From the NCBI RefSeq assembly GCF_000378165.1, contig NZ_KB899335.1, positions 1 through 64,000 on the forward strand: a stretch of DNA of 64,000 nt, in the 5' to 3' direction. Made by a program: the position numbers and the translations under genes. Source of the stretch: Saccharibacter floricola DSM 15669 (lineage in GTDB: Bacteria; Pseudomonadota; Alphaproteobacteria; Acetobacterales; Acetobacteraceae). The stretch's first letter is position 1; the number at the start of each line of letters is the position of its first letter. Positions 16,487 through 26,314 of this stretch are shown here, piece after piece. The notes beneath the pieces are model-generated. The model was not told the origin of the DNA. It ran no database searches and worked only from the letters and a program-made list of their open reading frames with translations.

Positions 16487-18177
16487 ACGCTTTCTGCGAC
16501 CCAGTTTTTCCGCTTGGTCGAACGACCAATCCCCGGATTCATGCAGTTGCATGGATCCAAGCTCCGATAATGATCCAGCATTGATTGGGGGGCGTTATAG
16601 AGGTGGCCGACATTATGCTCCGCCGGGTAACGCGCCCCGCGTTTATCGAGCAATGGCCACATTTCATGCTCCACCGCCACAGGGTCTTGACCCTGCTTCA
16701 CCACATAATCTTGATGCATCACATGACAGAAAAAATGGCCGTAATAGAGCTTCACGACCAGCTTATTATCCACCTCGGGGGGTAATTTTTCAAACCACTC
16801 ACGGTCATTGCGGCGCAATCCAACGTCAAGGGCCATCATCCCTCCTGTTGTTTTGCGATTAACCGCCGCATATCGACCCGCAGCGCCTGCTGCTGCAAAA
16901 CGGTGGAGGAAGGCTAGCTTGCCTTCATCTGCTGTGCATTCAAAGGATGCCATGTCGCCGTCTTTACAGAACTCTTGCAGCCACGGACGTAATGTATCCG
17001 CAAATTGTCCTGATACTTTCAACATCAGATGGTGCTCAAAACGCTTATGATAGGCCATAATCCGCTTAGGCACTTGCGAGGGGAACAGCCGGCTCATCGC
17101 CTGCAAAACGCGATCTCCCAACGCATCTGGGAAGAAGGAGACTTTTTGCGATAGAAGGTCGATCTTCTCTTTCATCGCAAAGAAAAAAGGAAGATGCTTC
17201 GTGCCCAAATAGCGAATAGCTACGACCGTATCACGCCCATAATGGTCTGCAATCTCAAACGTATCACGATGGAGATACTCACCGGCAATCGGCATCTCAT
17301 CAAACTGACTTAAGACCGCACGGCGCAGATCTTCTAGTTTACCTGTGCTGTTGGTGCCCAGATAGAAGACAGCCGTGTCCTTTTCCGCTGGGAACGTATC
17401 AAGCCGCACCGCAAACACGACCAGCTTCCCCGCACAGCCAGAGGCTTCATAGAGACGACCCGGATCCGCATTAAAGCGAGCGGGTGTGTCCGCGTCCACA
17501 TCACGCACACGATCAATATAATCAGCATCATGCCCGCGTCCGGCAGACCATTCCACATCATCAGGTGAGAAGGTGCCTTTTTCTACCGCAGCAAGCACCT
17601 GTTCTGGGTCACCCTTTAAGCGAAGCCCAAGATGATTCACGAGATGCAGCTCGCCTTTTTCATCCACTTGGCCAAAAAGCGCCATTTCCGTAAAAGCTGG
17701 GCCACGCTGCACGAGTGATCCACCGGAATTATTGCTCACACCCCCTAAAATGGAGGCCCCAATACAAGACGACCCAATCAAAGAATGCGGTTCACGCCCG
17801 ATCGGGCTTAAAATTTCTTCAAGCTCATACAAGGTAGCACCAGGCAGGCACACGACCTGCTTGCCACCACCAACGAGATGAATGCCTTTTAAATGACGCG
17901 TGCTGACAAGAATAATGGGCCGATCATACGCATTACCATCGGGCGAGGACCCACCCGTTAGCCCCGTATTGGACGCCTGCATGATGAGGATCCGATCCTC
18001 TTGCACGCAGGACTGCGCAACATGCCACAACTCCACAAGAGAATGCGGCATAACTACAGCCTCTACACGGCCAAGTCCAAACCGAAACCCCTTACGAAAA
18101 GGATAAGTTGCACTTTCTGATGTTAGAACGTGTCGCTGGCCTACAATACCCTCAAGCTTGTTAAGCAGCCCCGACAT
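16483..18177 (-). CDS. dld: Quinone-dependent D-lactate dehydrogenase
   Basis: A 564 aa FAD enzyme close in length to E. coli Dld (571), a peripheral membrane protein that oxidises D-lactate and feeds the quinone pool. The FAD-binding PCMH part is at about 35-210 (VMPHSLVELWHVAQ, QASNTGLTGGSSPDGN, NNSGGSLVQRGPAFTEMAL). It is followed by the membrane-binding and cap regions (LPFFFAMKEKIDLLS, KRFEHHLMLKV) and a C-terminal HNVGHLYNAP and DPCNCMNPGIG. The ATG at 18177 has GAGAGGA upstream; earlier ATGs at 18198 and 18216 are possible. It is 65 bases behind mutL. Lactate oxidation is a common trait in acetic acid bacteria. Confidence 0.95.
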   Translation of the reverse strand: MSGLLNKLEGIVGQRHVLTSESATYPFRKGFRFGLGRVEAVVMPHSLVELWHVAQSCVQEDRILIMQASNTGLTGGSSPDGNAYDRPIILVSTRHLKGIHLVGGGKQVVCLPGATLYELEEILSPIGREPHSLIGSSCIGASILGGVSNNSGGSLVQRGPAFTEMALFGQVDEKGELHLVNHLGLRLKGDPEQVLAAVEKGTFSPDDVEWSAGRGHDADYIDRVRDVDADTPARFNADPGRLYEASGCAGKLVVFAVRLDTFPAEKDTAVFYLGTNSTGKLEDLRRAVLSQFDEMPIAGEYLHRDTFEIADHYGRDTVVAIRYLGTKHLPFFFAMKEKIDLLSQKVSFFPDALGDRVLQAMSRLFPSQVPKRIMAYHKRFEHHLMLKVSGQFADTLRPWLQEFCKDGDMASFECTADEGKLAFLHRFAAAGAAGRYAAVNRKTTGGMMALDVGLRRNDREWFEKLPPEVDNKLVVKLYYGHFFCHVMHQDYVVKQGQDPVAVEHEMWPLLDKRGARYPAEHNVGHLYNAPQSMLDHYRSLDPCNCMNPGIGRSTKRKNWVAESV

Positions 18178-18242
18178 CGTGTCCTCTCTTTCATTCATTT
18201 TTCTTTTACGGGACATTCCGTAAAATCTTTACTGAAAGAGTC

Positions 18243-20147
18243 TTATTTTACACGCCCAAAAAGCTTTTCCAATGCGTCTTTACTGAGACGCAGCCATGTC
18301 GGACGCCCATGGGGACAGGTATTTACACGCGGATTTTGCGCCATATCTCGCAGTAAAATCTCCATTTCCTCGCGCTTAAGTTTCCGCCCAGCACGGATGC
18401 TGCCATGGCATGCCATCCGCGCAACAACAGCTTCAAAACGACGGTCTAGGCTTTCTGTTTGTCGTGCGGACAGGTCAGGGTCTTGAGCCAACTCCTCAGC
18501 AATATCGCGCACAAGTGCGCCCACATCCCCGCCACTCAACGGAGCGGGAAGCGTGCGCACCATCACACTGCCTTCCCCAAAAGATTCCAGCTCCAATCCA
18601 AATTGCGCCAATTCCTCAACACAGGCCATGATGGCATCCGCTTCATCACGTGAGAGATCAACGACTTCGGGTAAAAGCAGTGCTTGCGCCTTGATCACAC
18701 CGCCTTCAAACCGTGCAAACAAACGCTCATGGGTCAGCCGTTCATGAGCGGCATGTTGGTCAACGATAATGAGATCACCATCTGCTGCAATAGCGAGGAT
18801 ATATGTGGCGTGGATCTGACCAATCGGCACCCCAAGCGTTTGCTTAGAAGAAGGCGATGCCTCATACGCTCCCCTTTCATCCTCACCCGCCATTGCACAA
18901 GACGGCGTCGCACGATCAAATAAAGCAGCGGCTTCCGACAGTCCGGCCTCTTTTTCTGACATCGGCGAACGCGCGACCTGACGCACAGAGGGAGCGAAGC
19001 CGAAATCTCTGTCCTGCCGCCAATCCCGTGCAACAGCCGGGCGTCGATCATTCCACAACGCAGGCGACGAAGGCTGTGAAGAGCGCGAGGCCATTTCCGG
19101 GGGCGTTGGCTCTGGCGTGATCACCCGCTCTAAATCGGCATGCACGCCCCCACCATCCCCCGCACCACGGGCGAGAGCACGACCAACAGCACCAATGACA
19201 AAAGCACGTACCTCGGCTTCATCAGCAAAACGCAACTCTGTTTTAGCGGGGTGAACATTTACATCCACCCGCTCATACGGCACGTGGAGGTGCAACATCA
19301 GTACCGGGAAGCGGCCACGTTCAATCACAGGACGATAGGCCACACGTACAGCCGTCCGCAATACGGGGTCTGTCACGGGGCGATCATTAACCAACAGAAA
19401 CTGCCCTGCCCCTGTTGCACGCGTATGCGCTGGCCCACAGATAAAACCTGAAAGATGCATACGCCCACGCTGCTCATCCACCGCGAGCAAACTATCATGC
19501 ACCACCCCCAGCACCGCAGCCACACGTTCCTGAACGCTTTGGACGGGAAGGCGCAAGACCTCCCGCCCCTCAAGGTTAAAGGAGATCGCACAATGGGGCG
19601 AGCTTAACGCCATACGCCGCATCACCGCTTCCGCATGGCTTCCTTCCACGCGCGGACTTTTCAGAAACTTGCGCCGTGCCGGTGTTGCAAAGAACAAATC
19701 ACGCACGACAACGCGCGTTCCGACAGCCCCCGCTGCTGGTGTTGCAGGCTCTACAACACCACCCTCAACGCGCAAGCACCAAGCCGTATCCGCTTCTGCC
19801 GTGCGAGAGGTTACGCTTAAGCGCGCACTGGCCCCAATGGACGGGAGCGCTTCGCCACGAAATCCAAGCGTGCGGATATGCACCAAATCATCATCAGGCA
19901 GTTTAGACGTGCAGTGACGTTCGATCGCTAACGGCAATTCCTGCGGCGTCATGCCTCGCCCGTTATCGGTCACCTCGATGCTGTCACAGCCGCCACCACG
20001 CAGCACCACCTCAATAGAGGTCGCACCCGCATCAAGAGCATTTTCCACAAGCTCCTTCAGCGCAGCCGCGGGGCGTTCCACCACCTCGCCGGCTGCAATC
20101 AAATCAACAACATGATTTGAAAGCCGACGGATCGTCGCGTGAGGCAT
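18243..20147 (-). CDS. mutL: DNA mismatch repair protein MutL (endonuclease type)
   Basis: A 634 aa MutL. The N-terminal GHKL ATPase shows ELVENALDAGATSIEV, DNGRGM, TLGFRGEALPSIGA and the PARRKFLKS loop. The C-terminal domain holds the endonuclease motif DQHAAHERLTHE from Asp463, together with MACHGSIRAG and CPHGRPT, the metal-site segments. This is the MutL type that nicks DNA itself and does not need MutH. The middle region (about 330-430) is a low-complexity linker. It lies downstream of the DUF3035-like gene on the same strand. Confidence 0.96.
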   Translation of the reverse strand: MPHATIRRLSNHVVDLIAAGEVVERPAAALKELVENALDAGATSIEVVLRGGGCDSIEVTDNGRGMTPQELPLAIERHCTSKLPDDDLVHIRTLGFRGEALPSIGASARLSVTSRTAEADTAWCLRVEGGVVEPATPAAGAVGTRVVVRDLFFATPARRKFLKSPRVEGSHAEAVMRRMALSSPHCAISFNLEGREVLRLPVQSVQERVAAVLGVVHDSLLAVDEQRGRMHLSGFICGPAHTRATGAGQFLLVNDRPVTDPVLRTAVRVAYRPVIERGRFPVLMLHLHVPYERVDVNVHPAKTELRFADEAEVRAFVIGAVGRALARGAGDGGGVHADLERVITPEPTPPEMASRSSQPSSPALWNDRRPAVARDWRQDRDFGFAPSVRQVARSPMSEKEAGLSEAAALFDRATPSCAMAGEDERGAYEASPSSKQTLGVPIGQIHATYILAIAADGDLIIVDQHAAHERLTHERLFARFEGGVIKAQALLLPEVVDLSRDEADAIMACVEELAQFGLELESFGEGSVMVRTLPAPLSGGDVGALVRDIAEELAQDPDLSARQTESLDRRFEAVVARMACHGSIRAGRKLKREEMEILLRDMAQNPRVNTCPHGRPTWLRLSKDALEKLFGRVK

Positions 20148-20184
20148 GACTGTACCGTCTCTAACTTAAAAGAAAATACCGCTC

Positions 20185-20712
20185 TTAGCGGCTTTTCATG
20201 GTGGGTGTCGCCCCGTGGTTCAGGGGCTTTCCTAAGGCACTATTATGCTGGATACGCTGATTTTCAGAATCACCATCCACCACATCGCCCGCACGGCCAC
20301 CTTGCCAGAACATCAGGCTATCAACGAACCCGGCATCCGAATCACCAAGTTCGGAATTCTCTGGGCTATGAGCCGCTTTCGAAGCATCACTCACAAGGGC
20401 GCTCTGACCAGCACTGGGGCTCCCATCAAGCGGATGGAGCGCAACATCAGGTGCCAGCGTTTCCAGCGCTTGCATACGCGGGCTTTCATCAGGGCGGTTC
20501 GCATTCGCAGCCCCCGGCAGCACCAGCTTTTCAGAAGGTGGCATAGACAGCGGTGCACGTGTGGTCACCGTATATTCATCAGGCATTGGCCGCTTGAGGC
20601 CAAAACTACGTACCACATCGCTCCCCGAGCATCCAACAAGGGTGAGACCAATAGAAGCTGCAACTCCAGCTTGTATCCCCCAACGAATAACGGAAGGAGC
20701 AAAACGCCGCAT
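20185..20712 (-). CDS. DUF3035-like lipoprotein
   Basis: A 175 aa protein from MRRFAPSVIRWG; alternative ATGs at 20736 and 20775 add a tail before the signal peptide. The signal sequence ends with LTLVGCSG, a lipobox. The mature part begins SDVVRSFGLKRPMPDEYTVTTRAPLSMPP, the pattern of the alphaproteobacterial DUF3035 family, whose members commonly sit next to lspA, as here. The remainder is polar and probably disordered. Function is not established. It would be processed by the neighbouring LspA product. Confidence 0.8.
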   Translation of the reverse strand: MRRFAPSVIRWGIQAGVAASIGLTLVGCSGSDVVRSFGLKRPMPDEYTVTTRAPLSMPPSEKLVLPGAANANRPDESPRMQALETLAPDVALHPLDGSPSAGQSALVSDASKAAHSPENSELGDSDAGFVDSLMFWQGGRAGDVVDGDSENQRIQHNSALGKPLNHGATPTMKSR

Positions 20713-20805
20713 GACAGGTTCCCGCACTGCACTCATGATGTTCTTAGTCCTATCGTTCCCACAGAAAATGGGCAAGCATTCCAGACATGTTCCCGGAGGA
20801 ACGAT

Positions 20806-21303
20806 CTACCGCCGATCCGCTATAAATGAGTCGAGGATCCATAATCCCACACCACACACAATCGCTGAATCAGCACCGTTGAAAACATACCATGACCAAC
20901 CAGCAACATGGAAATGGAGGAAATCCACCACCGCTCCATAATGCACACGATCAATCACATTGCCGATCGCCCCACCGATAATACCACCGCAGGCTACACT
21001 CACAGCTTTACGACGGCTTCGTGCGAGGACGACTAAAAGCGCCAGCACAGCGAACACAGAGATCGCAACAAAGACCCAAGCGCTATGCCCGCCAAACATG
21101 CCAAATGTTACGGCATGATTCCAGACCATGGTAAAATTCAACCATGGCAAAACTGGAACACTTCCCTTCTCCGGCAAGTTTAGCCCATAGAGAATCCATA
21201 GCTTGCTCGCTTGGTCTCCCAGCAACACGAGCAACGCGACGACCAAGCCAACGCCTCGCCAACTTGACGGTCGATGAACATGAAAGGTGCGCCGTGCCGC
21301 CAT
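20806..21303 (-). CDS. lspA: Lipoprotein signal peptidase II
   Basis: A 165 aa inner-membrane aspartic protease with four hydrophobic segments. The two catalytic aspartates lie in GNVIDRVHYGAVVDFLHF and YVFNGADSAI; GDQASKLWI near the N-terminus is also typical. It cleaves prolipoproteins after diacylglyceryl transfer. Its ATG overlaps the ileS stop (ATG 21301-21303, TGA 21303-21305), the widespread ileS-lspA coupling. Several lipoproteins in this window are its expected substrates. Confidence 0.96.
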   Translation of the reverse strand: MAARRTFHVHRPSSWRGVGLVVALLVLLGDQASKLWILYGLNLPEKGSVPVLPWLNFTMVWNHAVTFGMFGGHSAWVFVAISVFAVLALLVVLARSRRKAVSVACGGIIGGAIGNVIDRVHYGAVVDFLHFHVAGWSWYVFNGADSAIVCGVGLWILDSFIADRR

Positions 21304-24155
21304 CAGCCCTCCACCACGCTAACGCAGCGGCGGCAAAGATGTGAATGGTCTTTATTTTCCCCAACATCAGGCAGCACACGCCAACAGCGTGCACATTTTT
21401 CTCCCTCAGCAGGCTCCACCGTCACGGGGGCATCAGCGCTTCCGTCAACCGTGTAAAGCTGTGACGCAATGCACAATTCTGCCCAATCTATACCGTCTGT
21501 TTGGCGTTTCTCGTCTTCTGAAAGAGGCAGCTGAACACGCGCTTCCAGAGAGCTACGGATAGCCCCATCACGACGTGCCCCTTCCAACGCTGTCGTGACA
21601 CGGCGGCGTATCTGGCGAAGAGCCTCCCAACGCGCACCCAACTCTGGGTTATGCCACGCTTGGTCAGGCGTGAAGAGACGTTGCAGATGCACACTCTCGC
21701 CCTCACCAAAACGGGCCTGCCACGATTCTTCAGCGGTAAAGACCAAAGCAGGGGCCAACCATGTTGCTAAAGCCCGGTGCAAGATATCCAGTACCGTCCG
21801 TGCCGCACGCCGTGTTATGGATGCAGCCCCATCGCAATAGATCGAATCTTTACGGATATCGAAATAAAAGGCCGACAGGTCATTATTACAAAAGCCATGT
21901 AAAAGCGGATAAACCCCATTCCATTGATGGGTCTTTACCGCTTCCATCACGCGCTGATGCAGCTCTGTCAGGCGGTGGAGGATATAATGTTCCAAAGGTG
22001 GCAGCTCCGCATAGGGCAGCACTTCTTCCTCTGAGAAACCATCCAAAGCCCCCAAAAGCCAACGCAGCGTATTGCGCACGCGGCGATAAAGCTCGCCTTG
22101 CTGTTTGAGAATATCGTGGCTGATGCGCAAATCTTCATTCGTGTCAGAATTCAACACCCAAAGGCGCAACACATCGGCACCGAGCTTCTTGGTCACATCC
22201 TCAGGGAGAATGACATTACCAAAAGATTTAGACATCTTGCGGCCTTGGCCATCCAGCACAAAACCATTTGTTACGACCGCCTTATACGGTGCCCAGCCTT
22301 GCGTCCCAACACTTTCAAGCAAGGACGATTGGAACCAACCACGATGCTGATCTGACCCTTCCAGATAAAGGTCAGCTGGGTAGTTCATCCCTTCTTGTTG
22401 CAAGACGAAACGATGGCTACAGCCACTTTCAAACCAGACATCGACAATATCGAAAACCTGCTCGTAATCCGCCGGGTCACGCCCCTCCCCTAAGAACACG
22501 GCTGGATCGGTATCATACCACGCATCCGCCCCACGCTCTTGGAAGGTTGTGACTACACGCTCCATCACGGCAGGATCACGCAGCACAGTGCCTGTGCGTT
22601 TTTCCACAAACACAGCAATGGGCACACCCCATGAACGCTGGCGTGAAATGCACCAATCTGGGCGCTGCGCCACCATCGTCGTCAGACGACGGCGCGCGCT
22701 TGCCGGCACAAAAGACACGTTTTCCAAAGCATCGAGGGCTTTGGCACGCAGACCATCGCCGTCTGCAGACTCCATCGCAATGAACCATTGCGGCGTTGCG
22801 CGATAAATCACCGGTTTTTTAGAACGCCATGAATGCGGATAGGAGTGCTCAATCACGCGCTGGCCCATCAGCCCAACGGCACGCCCCTGCGCCGCCGCTT
22901 TATCGCGCTCTTCTTCCAACAACGCACAGACAGGCGCAGTCGCTTTAAAGACATGCACCCCTGCAAGCTCTGGCATCCACGGCACATAAGTGCCGTTATC
23001 TTGAACCAGCTCAGTGACTTCAACACCATGCTCACGGCAGAGCTGGAAGTCGTCCTGACCATGAGCCGGCGCCATATGCACCAGCCCCGTCCCCGCTTCA
23101 GTCGTAACAAAATCACCTAAAAAGAGCGGTACATCATGGTCATAACCACGCTCATGCAGAGGATGGGCAAAAACAGCCCCCTCTAATGCGCTCCCCGGCA
23201 AAGTATGCAGCACCGTCCATTCGGTCAGCCCAACGTCAGACGCGAAAAGCTCTAACCGCTCCTGGGCAATCAGCAACTTACTGCCAACAGGCACCACGCT
23301 ATCGTCATTAACCCCGGTGACCTCAATGACCTGATACGTAATCTCAGGCCCCGCGGCTAACGCGCGGTTAACAGGGATCGTCCACGGGGTGGTCGTCCAA
23401 ATAACAGCCGATACATCACGCAACAGCCCTTCAGGGGTTGGGTCATGCGCAATGGGGAAAGCTACCTGAAGGGTTGTGGATTTAATATCGTGATATTCCA
23501 CTTCCGCTTCAGCAAGCGCTGTTTTCTCAACCGGGCTCCACATAATAGGGCGCAACCCACGATAGAGACGGCCATTGAGAAGAAATTTACCAATCTCCTC
23601 AACAATCTGCGCTTCAGAGGAAAAGTCCATCGTCACATAACGATGATCCCATTCCGCCTGAATCCCTAAACGCTTAAAGTCCTCACGTTGTGCATCCACC
23701 CAACGCGCGGCGTATTCACGGCATTCCGCACGAAATTTCAGAACAGGAACAACGTCCTTATCCTTCCCTTTTTTGCGGTATTCTTCTTCAACTTTCCACT
23801 CAATCGGCAAGCCGTGGCAGTCCCAGCCCGGCATATAGCGCACCTCAGCCCCGTTCATCCGCTGAGCCCGATTAATGACGTCTTTCATCACCTTATTGAG
23901 TGCATGCCCAATATGGATGTGACCATTCGCGTAAGGAGGGCCATCATGAAGCGTAAAAATACGCTCCGCCTGCTGCCCAGCCTCACGAATCGCGCCATCT
24001 AGGCCCATCTCCGCCCAGCGCTTAAGCGTCTCAGGCTCACGCTTTGGGAGGTTCCCCCGCATAGGGAAGGATGTTTTGGGGAGGAAAACACTCTCGCGAT
24101 AACGCTCTTGTTGGTCACGAAAAGCTGAATCGGTCTTTTCTACGGGGTCAGACAT
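21303..24155 (-). CDS. ileS: Isoleucyl-tRNA synthetase
   Basis: A 950 aa class I synthetase. The HIGH motif is HIGH at 81-84 (PPYANGHIHIGHALNKV), and the KMSKS motif is at 640-644 (GRKMSKSFGN). The editing domain lies between (WTTTPWTIPVNRAL), and a C-terminal zinc finger ends the protein (KCARCWR ... HLCRRC). The zinc finger and length fit the bacterial mupirocin-sensitive class. It starts 75 bases after the ribF terminator and is read into lspA. Confidence 0.97.
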   Translation of the reverse strand: MSDPVEKTDSAFRDQQERYRESVFLPKTSFPMRGNLPKREPETLKRWAEMGLDGAIREAGQQAERIFTLHDGPPYANGHIHIGHALNKVMKDVINRAQRMNGAEVRYMPGWDCHGLPIEWKVEEEYRKKGKDKDVVPVLKFRAECREYAARWVDAQREDFKRLGIQAEWDHRYVTMDFSSEAQIVEEIGKFLLNGRLYRGLRPIMWSPVEKTALAEAEVEYHDIKSTTLQVAFPIAHDPTPEGLLRDVSAVIWTTTPWTIPVNRALAAGPEITYQVIEVTGVNDDSVVPVGSKLLIAQERLELFASDVGLTEWTVLHTLPGSALEGAVFAHPLHERGYDHDVPLFLGDFVTTEAGTGLVHMAPAHGQDDFQLCREHGVEVTELVQDNGTYVPWMPELAGVHVFKATAPVCALLEEERDKAAAQGRAVGLMGQRVIEHSYPHSWRSKKPVIYRATPQWFIAMESADGDGLRAKALDALENVSFVPASARRRLTTMVAQRPDWCISRQRSWGVPIAVFVEKRTGTVLRDPAVMERVVTTFQERGADAWYDTDPAVFLGEGRDPADYEQVFDIVDVWFESGCSHRFVLQQEGMNYPADLYLEGSDQHRGWFQSSLLESVGTQGWAPYKAVVTNGFVLDGQGRKMSKSFGNVILPEDVTKKLGADVLRLWVLNSDTNEDLRISHDILKQQGELYRRVRNTLRWLLGALDGFSEEEVLPYAELPPLEHYILHRLTELHQRVMEAVKTHQWNGVYPLLHGFCNNDLSAFYFDIRKDSIYCDGAASITRRAARTVLDILHRALATWLAPALVFTAEESWQARFGEGESVHLQRLFTPDQAWHNPELGARWEALRQIRRRVTTALEGARRDGAIRSSLEARVQLPLSEDEKRQTDGIDWAELCIASQLYTVDGSADAPVTVEPAEGEKCARCWRVLPDVGENKDHSHLCRRCVSVVEG

Positions 24156-24189
24156 GAAATAAGCGCGCCGGTTTTAAGAAAACAAAAAA

Positions 24190-24231
24190 GGTCTGACCAT
24201 ATGGGGAGACGGACCCCTTCGGGTCAAGACC
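24190..24231 (-). terminator. Intrinsic terminator of ribF
   Basis: On the minus strand GGTCTTGACC (24231-24222) pairs with GGTCAGACC (24198-24190), enclosing a smaller GACCC/GGGTC hairpin, and the stem is followed by TTTTTTG. It begins at the ribF stop codon, separating ribF from ileS. Confidence 0.6.
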
Positions 24232-25166
24232 TAGCAGGCAGAATGACGCTCTAAACACGCACGAGCTTGCACAACATCGCACGCAATATGCGCTTTCAGT
24301 TCGTCCAAACCCTTAAAGCGCTTCTCTTCACGCAGCAACGCCACGAGGGCTACGCTCAGTGTCTGGCCATAAAGGTCTTCATCAAAATCAAAAAGATGCG
24401 CTTCTAAGCGGCTTTCTTTGCCATCATTAATGGTGGGACGCCGCCCAACATTGGCTACACCCGGCACATCACGCCCATCCGGCAAGCGAACCCGCACCGC
24501 ATAAACCCCACGAGCAGGCTCAATATAATCTCCAAGCGCAATATTCGCCGTCGGGAATCCTAACAATCGCCCGCGCTGGTCTCCTTGCACAACTTCCCCC
24601 GTGATACTCCAAGTGCGCCCTAGCAACTCAGCAGCGCGTTCGGGATAGCCTTCTTGAATGAGACGACGGATACGGCTGGAGGAAATAGGGCCTGACGCAT
24701 CAGAAAGCTGTGGAACGATGCTTACCCCAACGCCATGCTGGCCTAGCAAGCTTTCGAGGAGCACCACATCACCCGTGCGACGGTGACCAAACGCAAAGTC
24801 AGCCCCGCACGCCACATGCGCAACATCAAGGCCACCAATCAACACGTCACGCACAAAGTCGCGTGGCCCGCTGTGAGAAAAAGTCGCATCAAACGGGATC
24901 TGCACCACATGATCCACGCCCTGCTCACTCAGAGCCTGAGCACGCATATCCGCACGCATGAGGCGAAAAGGCGGGTCTTGAGGACGAAAAAACGCACGCG
25001 GATGCGGTTCAAACGTCACCACAGCTGGGGGGCAGTCAGGACGCGCCATCTTGAGGCTTTCTAACAAATGCACATGCCCACGATGCACACCGTCAAAATT
25101 CCCCAACGCAACAGCGTTTCCCCGCACAGCCTGAGGCAGTGTGCGCCAATCTGTATAGAGTGTCAT
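24231..25166 (-). CDS. ribF: Bifunctional riboflavin kinase / FMN adenylyltransferase
   Basis: A 311 aa RibF that converts riboflavin to FMN and then FAD. The N-terminal FAD synthetase domain shows ALGNFDGVHRGHVHLLE (about 21-37) and FEPHPRAFF, then SSSRIRRLI near residue 155. The C-terminal riboflavin kinase domain shows GRLLGFPTANI (about 198-208) and GVYAVRV, then GVANVGRRPTIND. It is 29 bases behind tatA. Flavoenzymes are abundant in this window (Dld, ThyX, GMC dehydrogenase), all needing its products. Confidence 0.96.
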   Translation of the reverse strand: MTLYTDWRTLPQAVRGNAVALGNFDGVHRGHVHLLESLKMARPDCPPAVVTFEPHPRAFFRPQDPPFRLMRADMRAQALSEQGVDHVVQIPFDATFSHSGPRDFVRDVLIGGLDVAHVACGADFAFGHRRTGDVVLLESLLGQHGVGVSIVPQLSDASGPISSSRIRRLIQEGYPERAAELLGRTWSITGEVVQGDQRGRLLGFPTANIALGDYIEPARGVYAVRVRLPDGRDVPGVANVGRRPTINDGKESRLEAHLFDFDEDLYGQTLSVALVALLREEKRFKGLDELKAHIACDVVQARACLERHSAC

Positions 25167-25195
25167 AAACGTCTAATACCGCTCCGCTCTCCCAC

Positions 25196-25459
25196 TTATC
25201 GTGGAGAATGCGCCGATTCTTCTTCAGCCATACGTGCATCACGCTGTGATGTTGCCTGACCGTCCTTCTTCGGGGGATTGAGACGTTCATCGGGTTTTTG
25301 CTCGGATGAAGGCTGATCTTCTTCAGCCATACCCTTCTTGAAGGACTTAATGCCCTTCGCAAAATCCCCCATGAGGCCGCTGATTTTACCACCGCCGCCA
25401 AACAAGACTAGAACGACAATGCCAAAAATTACCCAGTGCGTAATACTCATGCTGCCCAT
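25196..25459 (-). CDS. tatA: Twin-arginine translocase subunit TatA
   Basis: An 87 aa TatA: one membrane helix ([22 protein letters not shown]), a hinge and an amphipathic helix ([16 protein letters not shown]), then a polar charged tail. The Phe/Gly hinge FGGGGK is in place of the common FGxxKLP. ATG at 25459 (MGSMSITHW) or 25450 are both possible. No tatB or tatC lies next to it; it is grouped with a CHAP lipoprotein gene and ribF. A Tat substrate is encoded at 34026. Confidence 0.9.
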   Translation of the reverse strand: MGSMSITHWVIFGIVVLVLFGGGGKISGLMGDFAKGIKSFKKGMAEEDQPSSEQKPDERLNPPKKDGQATSQRDARMAEEESAHSPR

Positions 25460-25546
25460 AGGGTCATACTCCGAAAAGCCAAAAGCTCCTCCAGCATGTG
25501 GCAAGGGTTGACCAATTGTGCAACCCCTTCTCTGCACAGAACTGCT

Positions 25547-25987
25547 CTACCGTGACATCAGAAGAAAACCATAGGTTGGGTAAAAGCGTGTTCCCCAATG
25601 CCCTGTTGGCGACCACCACACTCGCACGCGCGACCAGTTTGCTTTGGGCGAAACATCCTCAACCAGCACATTATGCTCAATCTCGCCCGGCACCCAATTA
25701 GCCTGATCAACCGTGATACGCCGCTCCGTCAGCACGCGCCTCACGACCGCCACATGCCCATCTGGCACGCGTGACGTTGCACGAAACACCAGCACCGCAC
25801 CTTGGGCAGGGCGATGAACCCGCGCATAATGCCCGCGCGCTTGCCACCACCAACCCGCCGCAGAGCCATGCAAGTTCACCCCTGTGAGACGGCGCGCATA
25901 AGGCGCACATTGCACCGAACCATGATACCCGCTGCACCCCGCACAGCCTAAAAGGACGAGCAAAAATACGTAAGAAAAATGCTTTAT
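25547..25987 (-). CDS. CHAP-domain lipoprotein (putative peptidoglycan amidase)
   Basis: A 146 aa protein with an N-terminal signal and overlapping lipobox options LLGC and GCAGC. The CHAP core has Cys28 in QCAPYARRLTGVNL and His in PDGHVAVV, then ITVDQANW, the usual Cys-His-Asn/Asp arrangement of this papain-like fold. CHAP enzymes cut peptidoglycan peptides or D-alanyl-glycyl bonds. It should be exported and lipid-anchored. I start at MIKHFSYVFL because the signal peptide begins there; frames extending to 26035 have no support. It lies upstream of tatA. Confidence 0.82.
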   Translation of the reverse strand: MKHFSYVFLLVLLGCAGCSGYHGSVQCAPYARRLTGVNLHGSAAGWWWQARGHYARVHRPAQGAVLVFRATSRVPDGHVAVVRRVLTERRITVDQANWVPGEIEHNVLVEDVSPKANWSRVRVWWSPTGHWGTRFYPTYGFLLMSR

Positions 25988-26314
25988 CATAACTGAGGAA
26001 CGAAGGGTCATCATGATCAATATCTGGGGCACCACGCGATCTTCTAGAGGCGCTATTGGGGGTAAAAGACGAAGGAAAAACTACACATAAGACAGACGCT
26101 AGAAAGCACGTTATCCGTGTGAAAATTCATGACATCTTTATATCTGTCCACAAAAAAGCGTCTTCCACTCAGCTTTTGACGGTTTTTGCGACCTCTCAAC
26201 GACTGTCACACACCCCAATCTTCTCCCTAAGATGCCCCCATCAGTGATCGCCTGCTCCCCCAAGCCTTTTTCAGCAAAAGCAGAAAATAAGCGCGATAGA
26301 GCGCCATTCTTGGT
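25988..26314. other. 327-bp gap without a gene
   Basis: Between recX and the CHAP gene (both minus strand). I see no coding frame with family features, no tRNA and no clear terminator. It presumably holds the promoter of the CHAP-tatA-ribF run, but no convincing box pair stands out. Confidence 0.5.

Noticed and set aside
22868-23116. Several 70-100 codon frames opposite and within ileS and mutL
   Set aside because: Low-complexity shadows with no family features and no independent start signals.
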